Assembly: GCA_031261265.1 (NCBI GenBank)
Contig: JAISKI010000004.1
Location: 20,587 to 84,586, forward strand
Length of the DNA stretch: 64,000 nt
DNA from: Candidatus Peribacteria bacterium
GTDB lineage: Bacteria; Patescibacteria; JAEDAM01; Absconditabacterales; Absconditicoccaceae
Reading direction: 5' to 3'
Shown one piece after another: positions 22,580-31,726 of the stretch. Numbering within the stretch: position 1 is the stretch's first letter; every line of letters begins with the position of its first letter. Made by a program: the position numbers and the translations under genes. The notes beneath the pieces are model-generated. The model had not been told where the DNA came from and did not search any database. It saw nothing but the letters and a program-made list of their open reading frames with translations.

Positions 22580-23800
22580 ATGAATCTCTTACAATATTTC
22601 AAAGAAGCACGAGGAACGATAAAGGGGAACCCCATGAGGTCCTTCCTCAGTATTTTGTGAATTGTAATTGGGATTGTGTCTGTAGTAGTCATGCTGGGAA
22701 TCTGAAAAGGGGCAGAAATAAAATTAATGGAAAGTATGGGAGATCTTGCAAAAAATCAGATCCAATTATATAAATGATGGGCAGAGGAAGGACAAAAACA
22801 GCTTGCTATTACTACCGCTACGGTGGACTATTTAGAGGGAGTTTTCCCCGAATTACAAGGAAAGATCTCCTATAGTGCCTCCAATTATATGCAATTACCT
22901 ATCAAGAGTGAATGGGGAGGATATGAAGGGTTGTCTTATTATGGAGTACCTCCCGCACGATTTGAAAATACTGAGAGAAAACTCTTGTATGGTTCTCATT
23001 TCACCACCTGACAATATGAAAAAGCTGATTTAGTGACCATTCTAGGAGAGGATGTTTCTCAGGTATTTTTTGGGAATGAAAATCCGATTGGTAAAAAAAT
23101 TGAGTTGGGGGGAAAAATCTTTGCAGTGGTGGGAGTGCTCAAAAACGATCCTCTTTATTCCAATGCAGAACGAAAAACGTATGAAGCACGAATCCCTTTT
23201 CCTACCTTTTTGGCGAGGTTTCCTCAGAATGCGGATTTGTATAGTTTGACCATCTATCTTCCAGCATTAGCGGACAATGCGGTATGGCAAAAAAGAATTT
23301 CTTATGCCTTGCTAAAATATTATCAGCTCTCTCATATTTCTGAACTGAATTTTACGATTGACAGTATTTCCAAATATGTGGATGAGATGAAAGAACAGCA
23401 AAAAATGATGAACTACTTGCTCCTCGCCATCGGATCAATTTCCCTGCTTGTGGGAGGAATCGGGGTCATGAATATTATGCTAGTTTCTGTCACAGAAAGA
23501 ACCAAAGAAATCTGAATCCGTAAAGCGATCGGTGCCTTAAAAGCGGATGTGATTATCCAGTTTTTAGTAGAGAGTATTCTCATCACTTTTTTGGGAGGGG
23601 TAATTGCAATTGTCTTGAGCTATGGAGCGGAACTTCTTATCAATAAATATGGAGAACCCATGAATCTCTATGCTGTGATCACCCCAGACATTGTGGGATT
23701 AGCATTAGTAATCACCTCAATTACAGGAATCATCTTTGGAATCCTTCCAGCGAAAAGAGCGGCGGGATTACAGGTAATCGATGCTCTAAGATATGAATAA
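22580..23800 (+). CDS. MacB/FtsX-type ABC transporter permease
   Basis: 406 residues with five TGA-coded Gly. N-terminal membrane segment (RSFLSILGIVIGIVSVVVMLGIGKGA) and an extracellular MacB_PCD domain (res ~60-270, including DVSQVFFGNENPIGKKIELGGKIFAVVGVL). Then three membrane segments of the FtsX domain with the signature [28 protein letters not shown], where the Gly before IRK is TGA. It ends LPAKRAAGLQVIDALRYE. It exports substrates with the upstream adaptor. No ATP-binding subunit is encoded next to the pair in this window, so the ATPase must come from elsewhere. Confidence 0.88.
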
Positions 23801-23816
23801 AGGAGAAAGGGAGTAA

Positions 23817-24272
23817 TTATAACGTCTTTGCTTCTTTTCTCATTTCTTTTTCAATGCTTCTTTCTTTCAAAATCTGCTTTTTTTCAATTTTTTTTCTGAG
23901 CTTTCCTAGTCCGATTTTCACTTTAATAAATCCGCTCTTCGTCACAAACACTTCCAAAGCCAAGGAAACCATCCCTGATTTATCCATGCTGGAGGCGAGT
24001 CTAGCGAGTTCACGTTTGGTGATCAAAAGCTTTCTTTTCCTTTTCGCTTGATAGCCAGGGACGAGGAGGGGAGAAGTCTTTCCATAGAGCGGGATGTCCA
24101 TTCCTAAAATTCGTAGTTCCCCATTTTGAAGAGAGATAATAGTATCGCTAATATTGATATGTCCCGTTTTTACGGATTTTACTTCGTGTCAAGCCAAAAC
24201 AATCCCCACCGTGTAATCAGCGGAAATCTCATAATCAAAGTAAGCTCTCTTGTTTTTTGTCAGAATTTTCAT
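23817..24272 (-). CDS. smpB: SsrA-binding protein SmpB
   Basis: 151 residues, one TGA (Gly) in LAGHEVKSVKTGHINISD. Typical SmpB features: KNKRAYFDYEI near the N-terminus, EVKSVK, MDIPLYGKTS, RKRKLLITKREL, and a basic C-terminal tail (KKIEKKQILKERSIEKEMRKEAK) that enters the decoding centre. It works with tmRNA to rescue stalled ribosomes; the tmRNA gene was not seen in the window. The start 24272 gives the normal family length. Confidence 0.92.
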
Positions 24273-24366
24273 ACCATTTTTATAGTTATTTTCTCTTGCA
24301 ATGCTAGTAAAATTGTCTATAGTTTACAGCAATAGGTATCATTTTACTTTTTAACTATATTAGCAA

Positions 24367-24930
24367 ATGCTATTCGATTTCCAGGCGTTTATCGATGAAC
24401 TTAGAGAAAAAGAAGATAAAAAGCAGATCGTCGAAAAGTACGAGAGCTTATTTGGTGCTATTCAAGGGGATGTAAAAAATCAACCACGGTATACAGACTA
24501 TTTGTCCAAATTTTCCTTTCAATCTTATCTGACACCTGATGAATTAGAAGACGACTTTGATCGAGAAATGTTGCAAAAACTCGTGCTTGGATCTTTTTCT
24601 AGTGATTATGAATTGAAATTGGAGGAAAAGAAAAAAGGATTTGAACTCTTTATAGCAGTAAAAAGCGGAGACCAAAGTGTAGTAAAAACTGTATCAGAAT
24701 TACGATCTTTCCAAATTCTTCGTTTATATGAAATTTATATTGAAGAGCAGATCAATCTGCATATTTTGATGCACGAGGATGAAGAAGAAAAAAAGGCTCT
24801 CACTGCAGAAAGAGAGATGAGAATTAAAAAATGGAATGCGGTCCTCGAGACTATGGATAGAGAGGAAAAAGCTGCTGAGGCTCACAAAGAGCAAGAAGAA
24901 AAATTAGGAGATTTGATGGGACAATTATAG
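24367..24930 (+). CDS. Unknown helical protein
   Basis: 187 residues, strongly charged and probably helical, with a coiled-coil C-terminal third (HEDEEEKKALTAEREMRIKKWNAVLETMDREEKAAEAHKEQEEK, split by no Pro). No family was recognised. A promoter-like TTGTCT-18-TATCAT lies upstream, near 24315-24345. There are no TGA codons. It probably forms a unit with the next gene, which starts 1 bp after its TAG stop. Confidence 0.6.
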   Translation: MLFDFQAFIDELREKEDKKQIVEKYESLFGAIQGDVKNQPRYTDYLSKFSFQSYLTPDELEDDFDREMLQKLVLGSFSSDYELKLEEKKKGFELFIAVKSGDQSVVKTVSELRSFQILRLYEIYIEEQINLHILMHEDEEEKKALTAEREMRIKKWNAVLETMDREEKAAEAHKEQEEKLGDLMGQL

Positions 24931-24931
24931 C

Positions 24932-25219
24932 ATGCAACCAAAATTCAAGAAAGTGAAAACTGAACATCATATTTTACCCGAGTTTCACGGCTTCCTTTTG
25001 GATATAGAAAAACTTCCTGAAATAGCTAGACTCATCCCTGGCAGGATTTCCCGTCAGCAAAAAGGTTCTTCAGACATCAGATTTTCTGTCTCTTATCTTA
25101 CTCCCACTGGCATGAAGTGTATCATGTCCAAGGGTTCGACAGCCCAAGAACTCTTCGTTATCTGTAGGGAAGCAGCGAAAGAAGAAGTAAAAAGAAAGCT
25201 GGAGGAGTGGCGGAAATAA
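24932..25219 (+). CDS. DUF2103-like protein
   Basis: 95 residues. The pattern HHILPEFHGFLLDIEKLPEIARLIPGRISR ... VSYLTPTGMKCIMSKGSTAQELFVI resembles the small DUF2103 family (annotated elsewhere as metal-binding), judged from memory of the family pattern. No function is established. It uses GGC/GGT glycine codons and no TGA. It starts immediately after the preceding stop. Confidence 0.5.
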   Translation: MQPKFKKVKTEHHILPEFHGFLLDIEKLPEIARLIPGRISRQQKGSSDIRFSVSYLTPTGMKCIMSKGSTAQELFVICREAAKEEVKRKLEEWRK

Positions 25220-25224
25220 GTGTT

Positions 25225-25252
25225 AAAAAAAGCCTGTCAGTATGACAGGCTT
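25225..25252 (-). terminator. Rho-independent terminator (minus strand)
   Basis: Perfect stem agcctgtca / tgacaggct with loop gta/tac, followed on the minus strand by a run of seven T. The TGA stop of the gene at 25237-25788 lies inside the stem. Confidence 0.85.
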
Positions 25253-25788
25253 GATGATAGGCTTGATCTCTCGGAAATTGAGGCAATTTTTACACCTATA
25301 CCATTCCGAATTTGGCCTTCAACCCAATGCAATTCAATCTCAACGTTTAATCCAGTGCTAAACTCTCCATACCTTGACCGCGAGAGAAATAAATCTCCTA
25401 GGTAAGGATTAGAAACTATAGCACCAATCTTCCCTGCGTATTCAACATTGCAGAGATAGGTTTTTGCTAATGTGGGAGAAATCTTTATCTGGATGTTCTT
25501 TTCCCACATGCTTTTGTAAATTTCTTTTATTTTTACAGGCACGTAGAAAGGTGTCTGTAGGAGTCTCAGCCCTTCTTTAGAGCTAAGTAAGCAGAACCCT
25601 GGTTGAAAATCCCATGAGAGAGTCCTTGGGTAAGGCGAAAAATCAATAGTCTTCCCCTCGTCATCAACCAAGCATTTACGGTGCCAGTCAAACCTAAGTC
25701 TTTTCTCGAGATACTTAGTTTGGAGATCTTTTACGACCTCTTTCATTGTTGGCTTCTTTTTTTCGAAGTTTTCTATAATTTCTCCCAT
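25237..25788 (-). CDS. Unknown 183-residue protein ending at TGA
   Basis: Soluble protein (MGEIIENFEKKKPTMKEVVKDLQ...IGVKIASISERSSLSSSLSY) of unrecognised family. Residues ~85-150 look beta-rich (FYVPVKIKEIYKSMWEKNIQIKISPTLAKT). The frame stops at TGA 25237-25239, inside its own terminator hairpin. In code 25 it would continue ~47 codons to TAA 25093-25095, antisense to the DUF2103-like gene and past the terminator, which is implausible. It is the second gene of a two-gene unit with 25819-25971 and shares the standard-code style. Confidence 0.6.
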   Translation of the reverse strand: MGEIIENFEKKKPTMKEVVKDLQTKYLEKRLRFDWHRKCLVDDEGKTIDFSPYPRTLSWDFQPGFCLLSSKEGLRLLQTPFYVPVKIKEIYKSMWEKNIQIKISPTLAKTYLCNVEYAGKIGAIVSNPYLGDLFLSRSRYGEFSTGLNVEIELHWVEGQIRNGIGVKIASISERSSLSSSLSY

Positions 25789-25818
25789 ATAAACCTCTTT
25801 TTTTTAATTTGTTTTTAC

Positions 25819-25971
25819 TTACCTCTTTTTGGAGGATTTTTGTTTTCCTTTCCCTCTGGAAAGGGGTTTCACATTCGGATGATATACCTGGGACTCTGAT
25901 CCCAAACCCCAACTGGCTCGTTGGATCAACTCTTGCCATACTTTTTTCCAAAAACTGACTTTTTTGCTCAT
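25819..25971 (-). CDS. Small basic protein
   Basis: 50 residues (MSKKVSFWKKVWQELIQRAS...RGKGKQKSSKKR), highly basic at the C-terminus. No family. The ATG follows the A-rich leader seen in front of other standard-code-like genes, and the gene is 30 bp upstream of the 183-residue gene. Basic composition suggests nucleic-acid binding, but that is only a guess. Confidence 0.5.
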   Translation of the reverse strand: MSKKVSFWKKVWQELIQRASWGLGSESQVYHPNVKPLSRGKGKQKSSKKR

Positions 25972-26002
25972 AATTTTTTTATTTAAATTGTGTTTATATA
26001 TC

Positions 26003-26038
26003 TGTATAGTATATATTAACAGACAAAAGTCAAGTCAA
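26003..26038 (-). promoter_or_regulatory. Predicted promoter region (minus strand)
   Basis: On the minus strand two TTGACT-like boxes (26033-26038 and 26028-26033) precede TATACT (26008-26013). Spacing is 19 or 14 bp, so the exact pairing is unclear. It drives the 25971-25237 unit. Confidence 0.45.
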
Positions 26039-26132
26039 AATTCATGAACATAAAATTTTACTGACAATAAATTTGACACAAAAAAATAAATGAATATAAT
26101 TATAGTAATAAAGCTTTTATTTACTTACTACA

Positions 26133-26726
26133 ATGAAAATGGAAAAAAAAACAGGTGGGAAATGACTTACTGATAAAGAACTAAAAGAACTAGAGTTTTA
26201 TTATCCTTCCGTCAAGCCCTTTTCGCCAAGACCAGAGGATCTCTTACGTAAAAGTATAAATGATTCGCATAAAAATTTAATGGATATACTCGAAAAAGAG
26301 GAGAAAAATAGTAAACTTATGAGAATGCTCTCTGAAAATATAAACGATGAAATTATGGGAACGATTTCTGGGAAAACCCTTTTGGATGACAGATCCTTTA
26401 AAAAAATGCAAAAAAAAGGTTTTGACACTTGAAATACCTCCTTCTTTTTGAAAATGAATGATTGGGTGAGGGAGCATTTTGTTCCAGAATTTGCGAATAA
26501 TAGAGATTTAAAAATCGCTTTATATAATTGGGCGAAATTATTCAGACAACACCAAAAACCTATGAATCTTTCCATTACTGAGGGGAATCCATCCACACAA
26601 TTAAAAAATATTATAGAATTCCTTTTTCCTGATAGAGACACTCAAAAAAGATTCTATTCTAACACCAAAAACTTTTCTTATACAACTGATCTAAATTCCG
26701 AAGATCCAAAAATTCTTTTTTCTTAA
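26133..26726 (+). CDS. Unknown protein
   Basis: 197 residues with two TGA-coded Gly (GGKGLTDKEL and FDTGNTSFF). Mostly helical and charged, with no recognised domain or signal peptide. The middle has LLRKSINDSHKNLMDILEKEEKNSKLMRML. It uses the recoded TGA, so it belongs to the resident gene set, unlike its left neighbours. It ends in TAA. Confidence 0.55.
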
Positions 26727-26796
26727 TAGTTTCCCCTATTGAAAAACTGCACGAAATCACTAGGATTACAGTGCTTTAATTATGAAATGCTAAAAA

Positions 26797-27657
26797 ATGC
26801 ACATTGTAGGGGCGGTTTTGCTCTGTATCGCATTAGGATATTTCCGAATTTGGCTCGTCCAACATATTTTTTTCAAAGAGAAAAAAAAGTTTTCCCTTGC
26901 TCTTTTGGCTACAAGTGTTTTTCTCGTGGCTTCCCTCTATTGCTTTGAACTGGTGATGCAACGGATTTTCCCCGATCTGGAAGTATCTCTTCCCTGGTTT
27001 GGTTATTTTCTCCTGTATTGTGCTCTGATTTTTCTTTTTCTTCTTTTTCTTAATAAAAATTATCAGAGCAAACACCTCTGGTTCCTCTTCTGCGTTCGGC
27101 TCATCATGTTTGCGATAGTAGGAGTTCTCGGCTTCAAAGTGGGGATGGGGAGTATTGTGATTTACTATCTGATCAGTGCGTATGCCGAAGAATTTTTAAA
27201 AATCTGAGCGAGCGAAAACGCTACCAATAAAACAACCTTTTTTTCTTCCGATCTGCTCTCTTTTTCGATCTTGGTGGCACTAGGATTCAGCATTGTAGAA
27301 AATTTTTTCTATCTCGGAAAGCAGGCATTTGGAGCAGAAATGGGAGGAATGCTCTCGCTAGCTTTCGGAAGGGGAGTCTTTTCTTCCCTCATTCATTTGA
27401 TCGCGACAGGGACTATCGCCTTATTGCTCTACAAAGTCTATCAGAGCGTGAAATTTCAAGCCCTCGCCCCCATCAAAAAAGTAGTTCGCGTAATCTTGTG
27501 TATGTTGGCTGGAGTGGTTTTGCATTTGGGGTATAATTTAGCGATTGGAGCCTCTCAATTTTGGGTGTATATTGTAGTTGTCATCGGGGGCTATTTTTTA
27601 CTGAGCTACATTTTTTTCCTTTCTGATAGTTTGTATAGAGAAGAAGAAAAAGCGTAG
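26797..27657 (+). CDS. PrsW-family intramembrane protease
   Basis: 286 residues, eight or so hydrophobic segments, one TGA-coded Gly. The family motifs are in order: AYAEEFLKI (EExxK type), ALGFSIVENFFYL (ExxxN), GRGVFSSLIHLIATG (R/H) and GVVLHLGYN (second His). PrsW-type glutamic/metallo intramembrane proteases cleave membrane proteins such as anti-sigma factors. The target is unknown. ATG 26797 is preceded by an in-frame TAA six bases upstream, which fixes the start. Confidence 0.75.
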
Positions 27658-27682
27658 TTTTTTTATTTTTTTACACTAAAAG

Positions 27683-28291
27683 ATGCCAGCTATTATTAAT
27701 TTCAAAATCTGTGACAATTCCCCAGAATGTAGCGGAGTAGAGGTTTGCCCTGTGAAAGCAATGATCTATGATGAAGAAAAGGATTCTTTGGTGATCCATA
27801 ATGAGAAATGTATTAGTTGTGGAATGTGTGAAAGTGCATGTCCCATTGGAGCAATTTCTGTAGCAAAAACTGCGAAAGAATACGATAAAATTCAGAGAGA
27901 AATTGATGCAGATACTAGGACAATAAAAGAATTGTTCGTAAATAGATATGGAGCTTCGCCTGTGAATAATGCTATACTTCTGCAACTCAAAGACTTGGAT
28001 AGCCAACTTCAGAGCAACGAAACCGTGTTGATTGAAGTGTTGGATTTCGATGATGCTCATTGTTTGGTAAAATCTATTCCTGTGAAAGAGCTTACAGAAT
28101 TTATAGGCGATAATATTCCTTATTTCAAAATAAAAGGGGACAAATCTTTGCAGGAGAAGTATCAAGTGAATACGTTCCCTAGCCTTTTGGTCTTCAAATC
28201 CCGTGAACTAGTAGGAAAAATAGAAGGCTATTACGAAATTGCTCAGCAGTGATATATATATGATAAATTAAAAGAACTCCTCATTTTATAA
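27683..28291 (+). CDS. Ferredoxin with C-terminal thioredoxin-like domain
   Basis: 202 residues; TGA 28250-28252 is read as Gly and the protein runs on to TAA 28289-28291. N-terminal 2[4Fe-4S] ferredoxin: first cluster CDNSPECSGVEVCPVKA, second CISCGMCESACPIGA. After a helical linker, a thioredoxin-like fold (ETVLIEVLDFDDAHCLVK ... YQVNTFPSLLVFKSRELVGKIEGYY, including the cis-Pro) carries only one Cys where CxxC is expected. A redox carrier role is inferred; the partner is unknown. Confidence 0.75.
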
Positions 28292-28306
28292 AAAAGCTTC
28301 TACAGG

Positions 28307-28804
28307 ATGATAGAGCTATTAAAAGCCTGAGAAAAAGCAAGATTTGAGGCATCAACCGTTTGTTATTTATGCAAAGAGGGGAAGATCTTGTTTTTGAAAT
28401 TTTCAAAGAAGCGGGGACAAGTGTTTTGTGCTCCTGGGGGAAAGGTGGAGAACTTTGAAACTCCTACCATGTGTATCATGAGAGAATTTAAAGAAGAGAC
28501 AGGATTAGAGCTTTTGAACCCAACCCTGAAAGGGATCTCTTATTGGAATCGGATGGATAAAGAGCTGGGGGTAATCTATTTTTATGGTGCAACTGACTAC
28601 AAAGGAGAGCTCCTAGTTACCTCAGAGGAGGGGAGCTTAGATTGGATTCCTGTGGAAGATATCACCCAGCTTCCTCAATTTGATATGAATATAAAACTAA
28701 CTCCTTATCTTTTAAAAGATGCGACGGCAACGGGTATTTTTGAAGGATACTTTGATTTGCATGAGGACAATACGGTAAAAAAGTATACGATAAGAAACAT
28801 ATAA
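28307..28804 (+). CDS. MutT-like Nudix hydrolase
   Basis: 165 residues with one TGA-coded Gly near the start (LLKAGEKARF). The complete Nudix box GGKVENFETPTMCIMREFKEETGLEL is split here as GGKVENFE / REFKEETG. The FLKFSKKRGQVFCAPGGK lead-in and the following ATDYKGELLVTSEEGSLDWIPVEDI resemble 8-oxo-dGTP diphosphatases. Its likely role is nucleotide-pool sanitising. It starts 16 bp after the ferredoxin gene, so the two are probably co-transcribed. Confidence 0.85.
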
Positions 28805-28844
28805 GGAAACATTGAATAATTTGGAGTCGCTTCAGCAGTGCCAT

Positions 28845-28873
28845 AAAAAAAGATAGCCTAAGCTATCTTTTTT
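28845..28873. terminator. Bidirectional terminator
   Basis: aaaaaaagatagc / gctatcttttttt with a short loop. It serves both the Nudix gene and the convergent ribosomal operon ending with rpsE. Confidence 0.85.
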
Positions 28874-28886
28874 CATAAGAAATGAT

Positions 28887-29789
28887 CTATTTATCTTCTT
28901 TCTTTGTTGCGGGTTTTTTAGCAGGAGCTTTTTTCTCTACAGGTTTTTTAGCAGGAGCTTTCTCAATTTTCTCAGCCTTTTTTTCAACTGGCTCTTTAAC
29001 TTCTTTCTTTGCTTCTACTTTTTTTTCAGTTTTTTCTGCAACCTTTTCAGTTTTGTCATTGCGAGGGGAAGCCGAAACAATCTCTCCTTTCTCAGCTTTT
29101 TCTTCTCCTTTTACTTCACGAAGTCCTGAGAAGTAGTCTGCATGCTTATAAGAAGCCAACGCTTGGATGGTAGCCAAAGCATTATTCAATTTATTATTAG
29201 CTCCAATCATCTTGGAAAGGATATTAGAATATCCTGCGAGCTCCAATACTGCTCTGATAGAGGAACCTGCTTTAAGTCCCGTACCTGCAGAAGCTGGCAA
29301 TAATCTCACTCTACAAGCTTTGTATTTATACGTCAAAGCGTAAGGCACAGTATCACCCTTGGTAATAGGTACTTCAAAGAGAGCTTTATATGCTTCATTC
29401 GTAGCTTTAGAAACTGCTCCAGCCACGTCATTTCCTTTAGAAATACCGAGTCCGATTTTTCCTTTCTTATTTCCTACGAGAATAGTAGCTCTGAAAGACA
29501 TTCTTCTTCCTCCTGTAGTCACTCTCGTCACTCTTCTTACTTCCAAAAGGAGTTCGTCAAATTCTTTCTTTGGCTTTTCTCTATTTCTGTCGCCTCTTCT
29601 ATCACCTCTATCACCGCGTCCTCCTTTGTTGTCACCGTGCGTTGCGGGGTTTCTGCCTCCTCTGGAAAATCTCCTCTCCCCATTTTCGGCAGGCGTAGAA
29701 GTTTCGCTAGTTTCAGGAGTAGCTTGCTCAGCAACTTCTGCTACGACAGTAGTCTCGTTAGTTTCTTCTGTAATGTTTTCTGGTGTCAT
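28887..29789 (-). CDS. rpsE: Ribosomal protein uS5 with long N- and C-terminal extensions
   Basis: 300 residues against a usual ~165. The S5 core lies at ~res 78-215: DELLLEVRRVTRVTTGGRRMSFRA, VGNKKGKIGLGISKGNDVAGAVSKA, ASAGTGLKAGSSIRAVLELAGY. The N-terminus is Thr/Glu-rich then Arg/Gly/Asp-rich (GGRGDRGDRRGDRNREK). The C-terminal ~85 residues are Lys/Glu/Ala/Pro-rich low complexity, starting with SASPRNDK, which is encoded by a short dispersed repeat (29057-29078). It is the last gene of the trimmed spc operon. The uL30 gene does not follow, as expected for CPR. Confidence 0.9.
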   Translation of the reverse strand: MTPENITEETNETTVVAEVAEQATPETSETSTPAENGERRFSRGGRNPATHGDNKGGRGDRGDRRGDRNREKPKKEFDELLLEVRRVTRVTTGGRRMSFRATILVGNKKGKIGLGISKGNDVAGAVSKATNEAYKALFEVPITKGDTVPYALTYKYKACRVRLLPASAGTGLKAGSSIRAVLELAGYSNILSKMIGANNKLNNALATIQALASYKHADYFSGLREVKGEEKAEKGEIVSASPRNDKTEKVAEKTEKKVEAKKEVKEPVEKKAEKIEKAPAKKPVEKKAPAKKPATKKEDK

Positions 29790-29799
29790 ACCAATAATA

Positions 29800-29888
29800 A
29801 ATTAAATAATAAATCTAAACAAACCCTTTTCAATCATCTGAAATCTTTTTTAATCTTCAGTAATCTTCCGTAATAATCCTCTGTAATC
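29800..29888. repeat. Short dispersed repeat 'aatcttctgtaatc' cluster
   Basis: The spacer holds four imperfect copies of an AATCTTCnGTAATC-like word. The same word occurs at 30290-30305, 56556-56600 and 57528-57562, always beside ribosomal protein genes. Confidence 0.5.
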
Positions 29889-30248
29889 TTACAGAATAAT
29901 TCCTCCTTTTCTCAATCCCTCTGCGAAAGCTTTCACTCTACCATGGTAGAGATATCCATTTCTATCAAAGGTCAGCTTTTCAATCTTTTTTCCTTTCAAT
30001 ACCTCAGCAAAAGCCAATCCTGCATTTTCTGCTCTCTCAGTTTTAGTAGCTCCTTTAGCTCCTTTATCACTTGCAGAAGCAAGAGTTTTTCCGTCAGCAG
30101 AAACAAGATCTACCTTCACGTAGAGATTAGATTTAGAGATAATAGCTCTGTAGTCAGGGAAAGCAAGCTTAATTTGAGTATTCACTCTCTGCTTTCTTCT
30201 GAGGTACTTTCTTTGCTTTTCCAGCAATTTATTTTTAAGATAGGTCAT
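29889..30248 (-). CDS. rplR: Ribosomal protein uL18
   Basis: 119 residues; it binds 5S rRNA. MTYLKNKLLEKQRKYLRRKQRVNT then SKSNLYVKVDLVSADGKTLASASDK and TFDRNGYLYHGRVKAFAEGLRKGGIIL are typical. The start at 30248 (MTYLKNK) was preferred over an upstream one five codons longer because it gives the family N-terminus. About 100 bp of repeat-like AT-rich spacer separates it from rpsE. Confidence 0.92.
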   Translation of the reverse strand: MTYLKNKLLEKQRKYLRRKQRVNTQIKLAFPDYRAIISKSNLYVKVDLVSADGKTLASASDKGAKGATKTERAENAGLAFAEVLKGKKIEKLTFDRNGYLYHGRVKAFAEGLRKGGIIL

Positions 30249-30309
30249 TTGTAATATAAACAAATATAAATCTGAACAAATCCTTTTAAATCTTCTGCAA
30301 TCTTATCTA

Positions 30310-30855
30310 CTATTTTTTAGCACTCTTTCCAGCTTTCAGCTTGATGAATTCATCGAAGTATCTGATTCCTTTTCCTTTGTAAGGTTCAGGTTTTTTGAGT
30401 TGTCTCATTGTCGCAGCTACTTCTCCAACCAACGCTTTATCATATCCATTGATGGTGATTACCGTATTACCTTTGATATCTTGCTCTGTTTTCACTTCAA
30501 TTCCCTGAGGAATTGGGAAGTTTACTTTATGAGCATATCCGAGTGAGAAGATTACTTCTTTTCCAGATGCTTGAGCATTGTATCCTACTCCGATAATGAG
30601 CAATTTTTTCTCATATCCTTGAGATACTCCTACAATCATATTATTGATGAGTGTCCTAGAAAGTCCTCGCAAATTCTTGAAAGAATCATTTTCGATACTC
30701 ACTGTGATTTCGTTTTCTTCTTTTTTGAGAAGTACTCCTGCTGGCACAGTTCGTTCTAGGTTTCCCTTTGCACCTTTCACAGCTACATGAGAACCCGTCA
30801 AGGTCACTTCTACTCCCGTAGGAATAGTGATAATTTTTCTTCAGATTTTAGACAT
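30310..30855 (-). CDS. rplF: Ribosomal protein uL6
   Basis: 181 residues. N-terminus MSKIGRKIITIPTGVEV, with its invariant Gly encoded by TGA, then VKGAKGNLERTVP, SLGYAHKVNFPIPQGIEV, and the conserved C-terminus KKPEPYKGKGIRYFDE. The complete N-terminus is only seen when TGA is read as Gly. Confidence 0.94.
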
Positions 30856-30901
30856 TAGTGTAATAATACCAAATATAAAAGCTTACATTAGCTACTAGTG
30901 A

Positions 30902-31306
30902 CTAGTAGATTTCAGCGATGAGTTCTCCTCAGAGTTTTTTTTCTTTTGCTACATGTACAGGCAATAATCCCTGATTAGTAGAAATAATTCCGATTCCTTT
31001 TCCTCCCGCTACATTTTTCAGGTCTTTGTACCCCACATATCGAGGACGAGAAGGTTTTGAATAGAATTTTACTTCAGGAATATCATTGATAGAGTCTTTT
31101 ACGACTTTCAAAGAAATGGTAATCATCTTTTTCGCTCCATCTTCAATAATTTGATAACTATTGATAAAATGATACTCTTTGAGCAAATCAAGGACTTTTA
31201 CTTTAAATTTTGAGAAGACCACTCCTTCAACGGTAGTTTTTCTCGCCATATATGCATTTTTAATCCTGATAAGGAGATCGTGGATTGGCGCATTTACATA
31301 ACTCAT
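30902..31306 (-). CDS. rpsH: Ribosomal protein uS8
   Basis: 134 residues. It starts MSYVNAPIHDLLIRIKNAYMARK and ends GIGIISTNQGLLPVHVAKEKKLGGELIAEIY. The first Gly of the conserved GGE near the C-terminus is TGA, and the true stop is TAG at 30902-30904. S8 binds helix 21 of 16S rRNA and in many bacteria regulates the spc operon by translational repression. Confidence 0.93.
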
Positions 31307-31344
31307 TGTTTACAATAGTTTAAAGATAAATAAGATTTTTCACA

Positions 31345-31470
31345 ACCCCTCTTCCGTCGTCCTACTCTTGGCTCGTCCTCCTCCCTCTCCCCTGACAGGG
31401 AGATAAACTGTATTCAATGAACGGACTGTCCGCCCCGTCTGAACAGCGGGGAAGTGAGCAGGGGGTTGAA
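31345..31470. repeat. Palindromic repeat element between rpsN and rpsH (type B)
   Basis: aacccctcttccgtcg ... ctctcccctgacagggag (31345-31402) is a relative of the element inside mnmA (4798-4873). It is followed by further hairpin-forming sequence (ccgccccgtctgaacagcgggg). It sits in the 170-bp gap inside an otherwise compact operon. Confidence 0.65.
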
Positions 31471-31478
31471 AAGAGGAA

Positions 31479-31694
31479 CTACCAACTTGCTTTTCTCAGT
31501 CCCATAATCAGACCCTCTCTAGCATATCTACGCAGACATACACGGCAAATACCGAAATCGCGAACGTACGCTTTTGATCTTCCACAAAGTCTACATCTAT
31601 TATAGAATTTGGTTGGTTGTTTAAGAGAACCTCCTTCTGAAAATTTCTTTTCATACATTTTCCCTTGCTTTGATTTTAATGCTGCTCTAGCCAT
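31479..31694 (-). CDS. rpsN: Ribosomal protein uS14, zinc-binding type
   Basis: 71 residues with two zinc-knuckle pairs ([10 protein letters not shown] and [22 protein letters not shown]), the hallmark of Zn-type S14. The first ~25 residues are basic. Its position between rplE and rpsH is canonical. Confidence 0.93.
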   Translation of the reverse strand: MARAALKSKQGKMYEKKFSEGGSLKQPTKFYNRCRLCGRSKAYVRDFGICRVCLRRYAREGLIMGLRKASW

Positions 31695-31726
31695 AATGTA
31701 AGTAAGATAAAGATAAATAAATCTGA

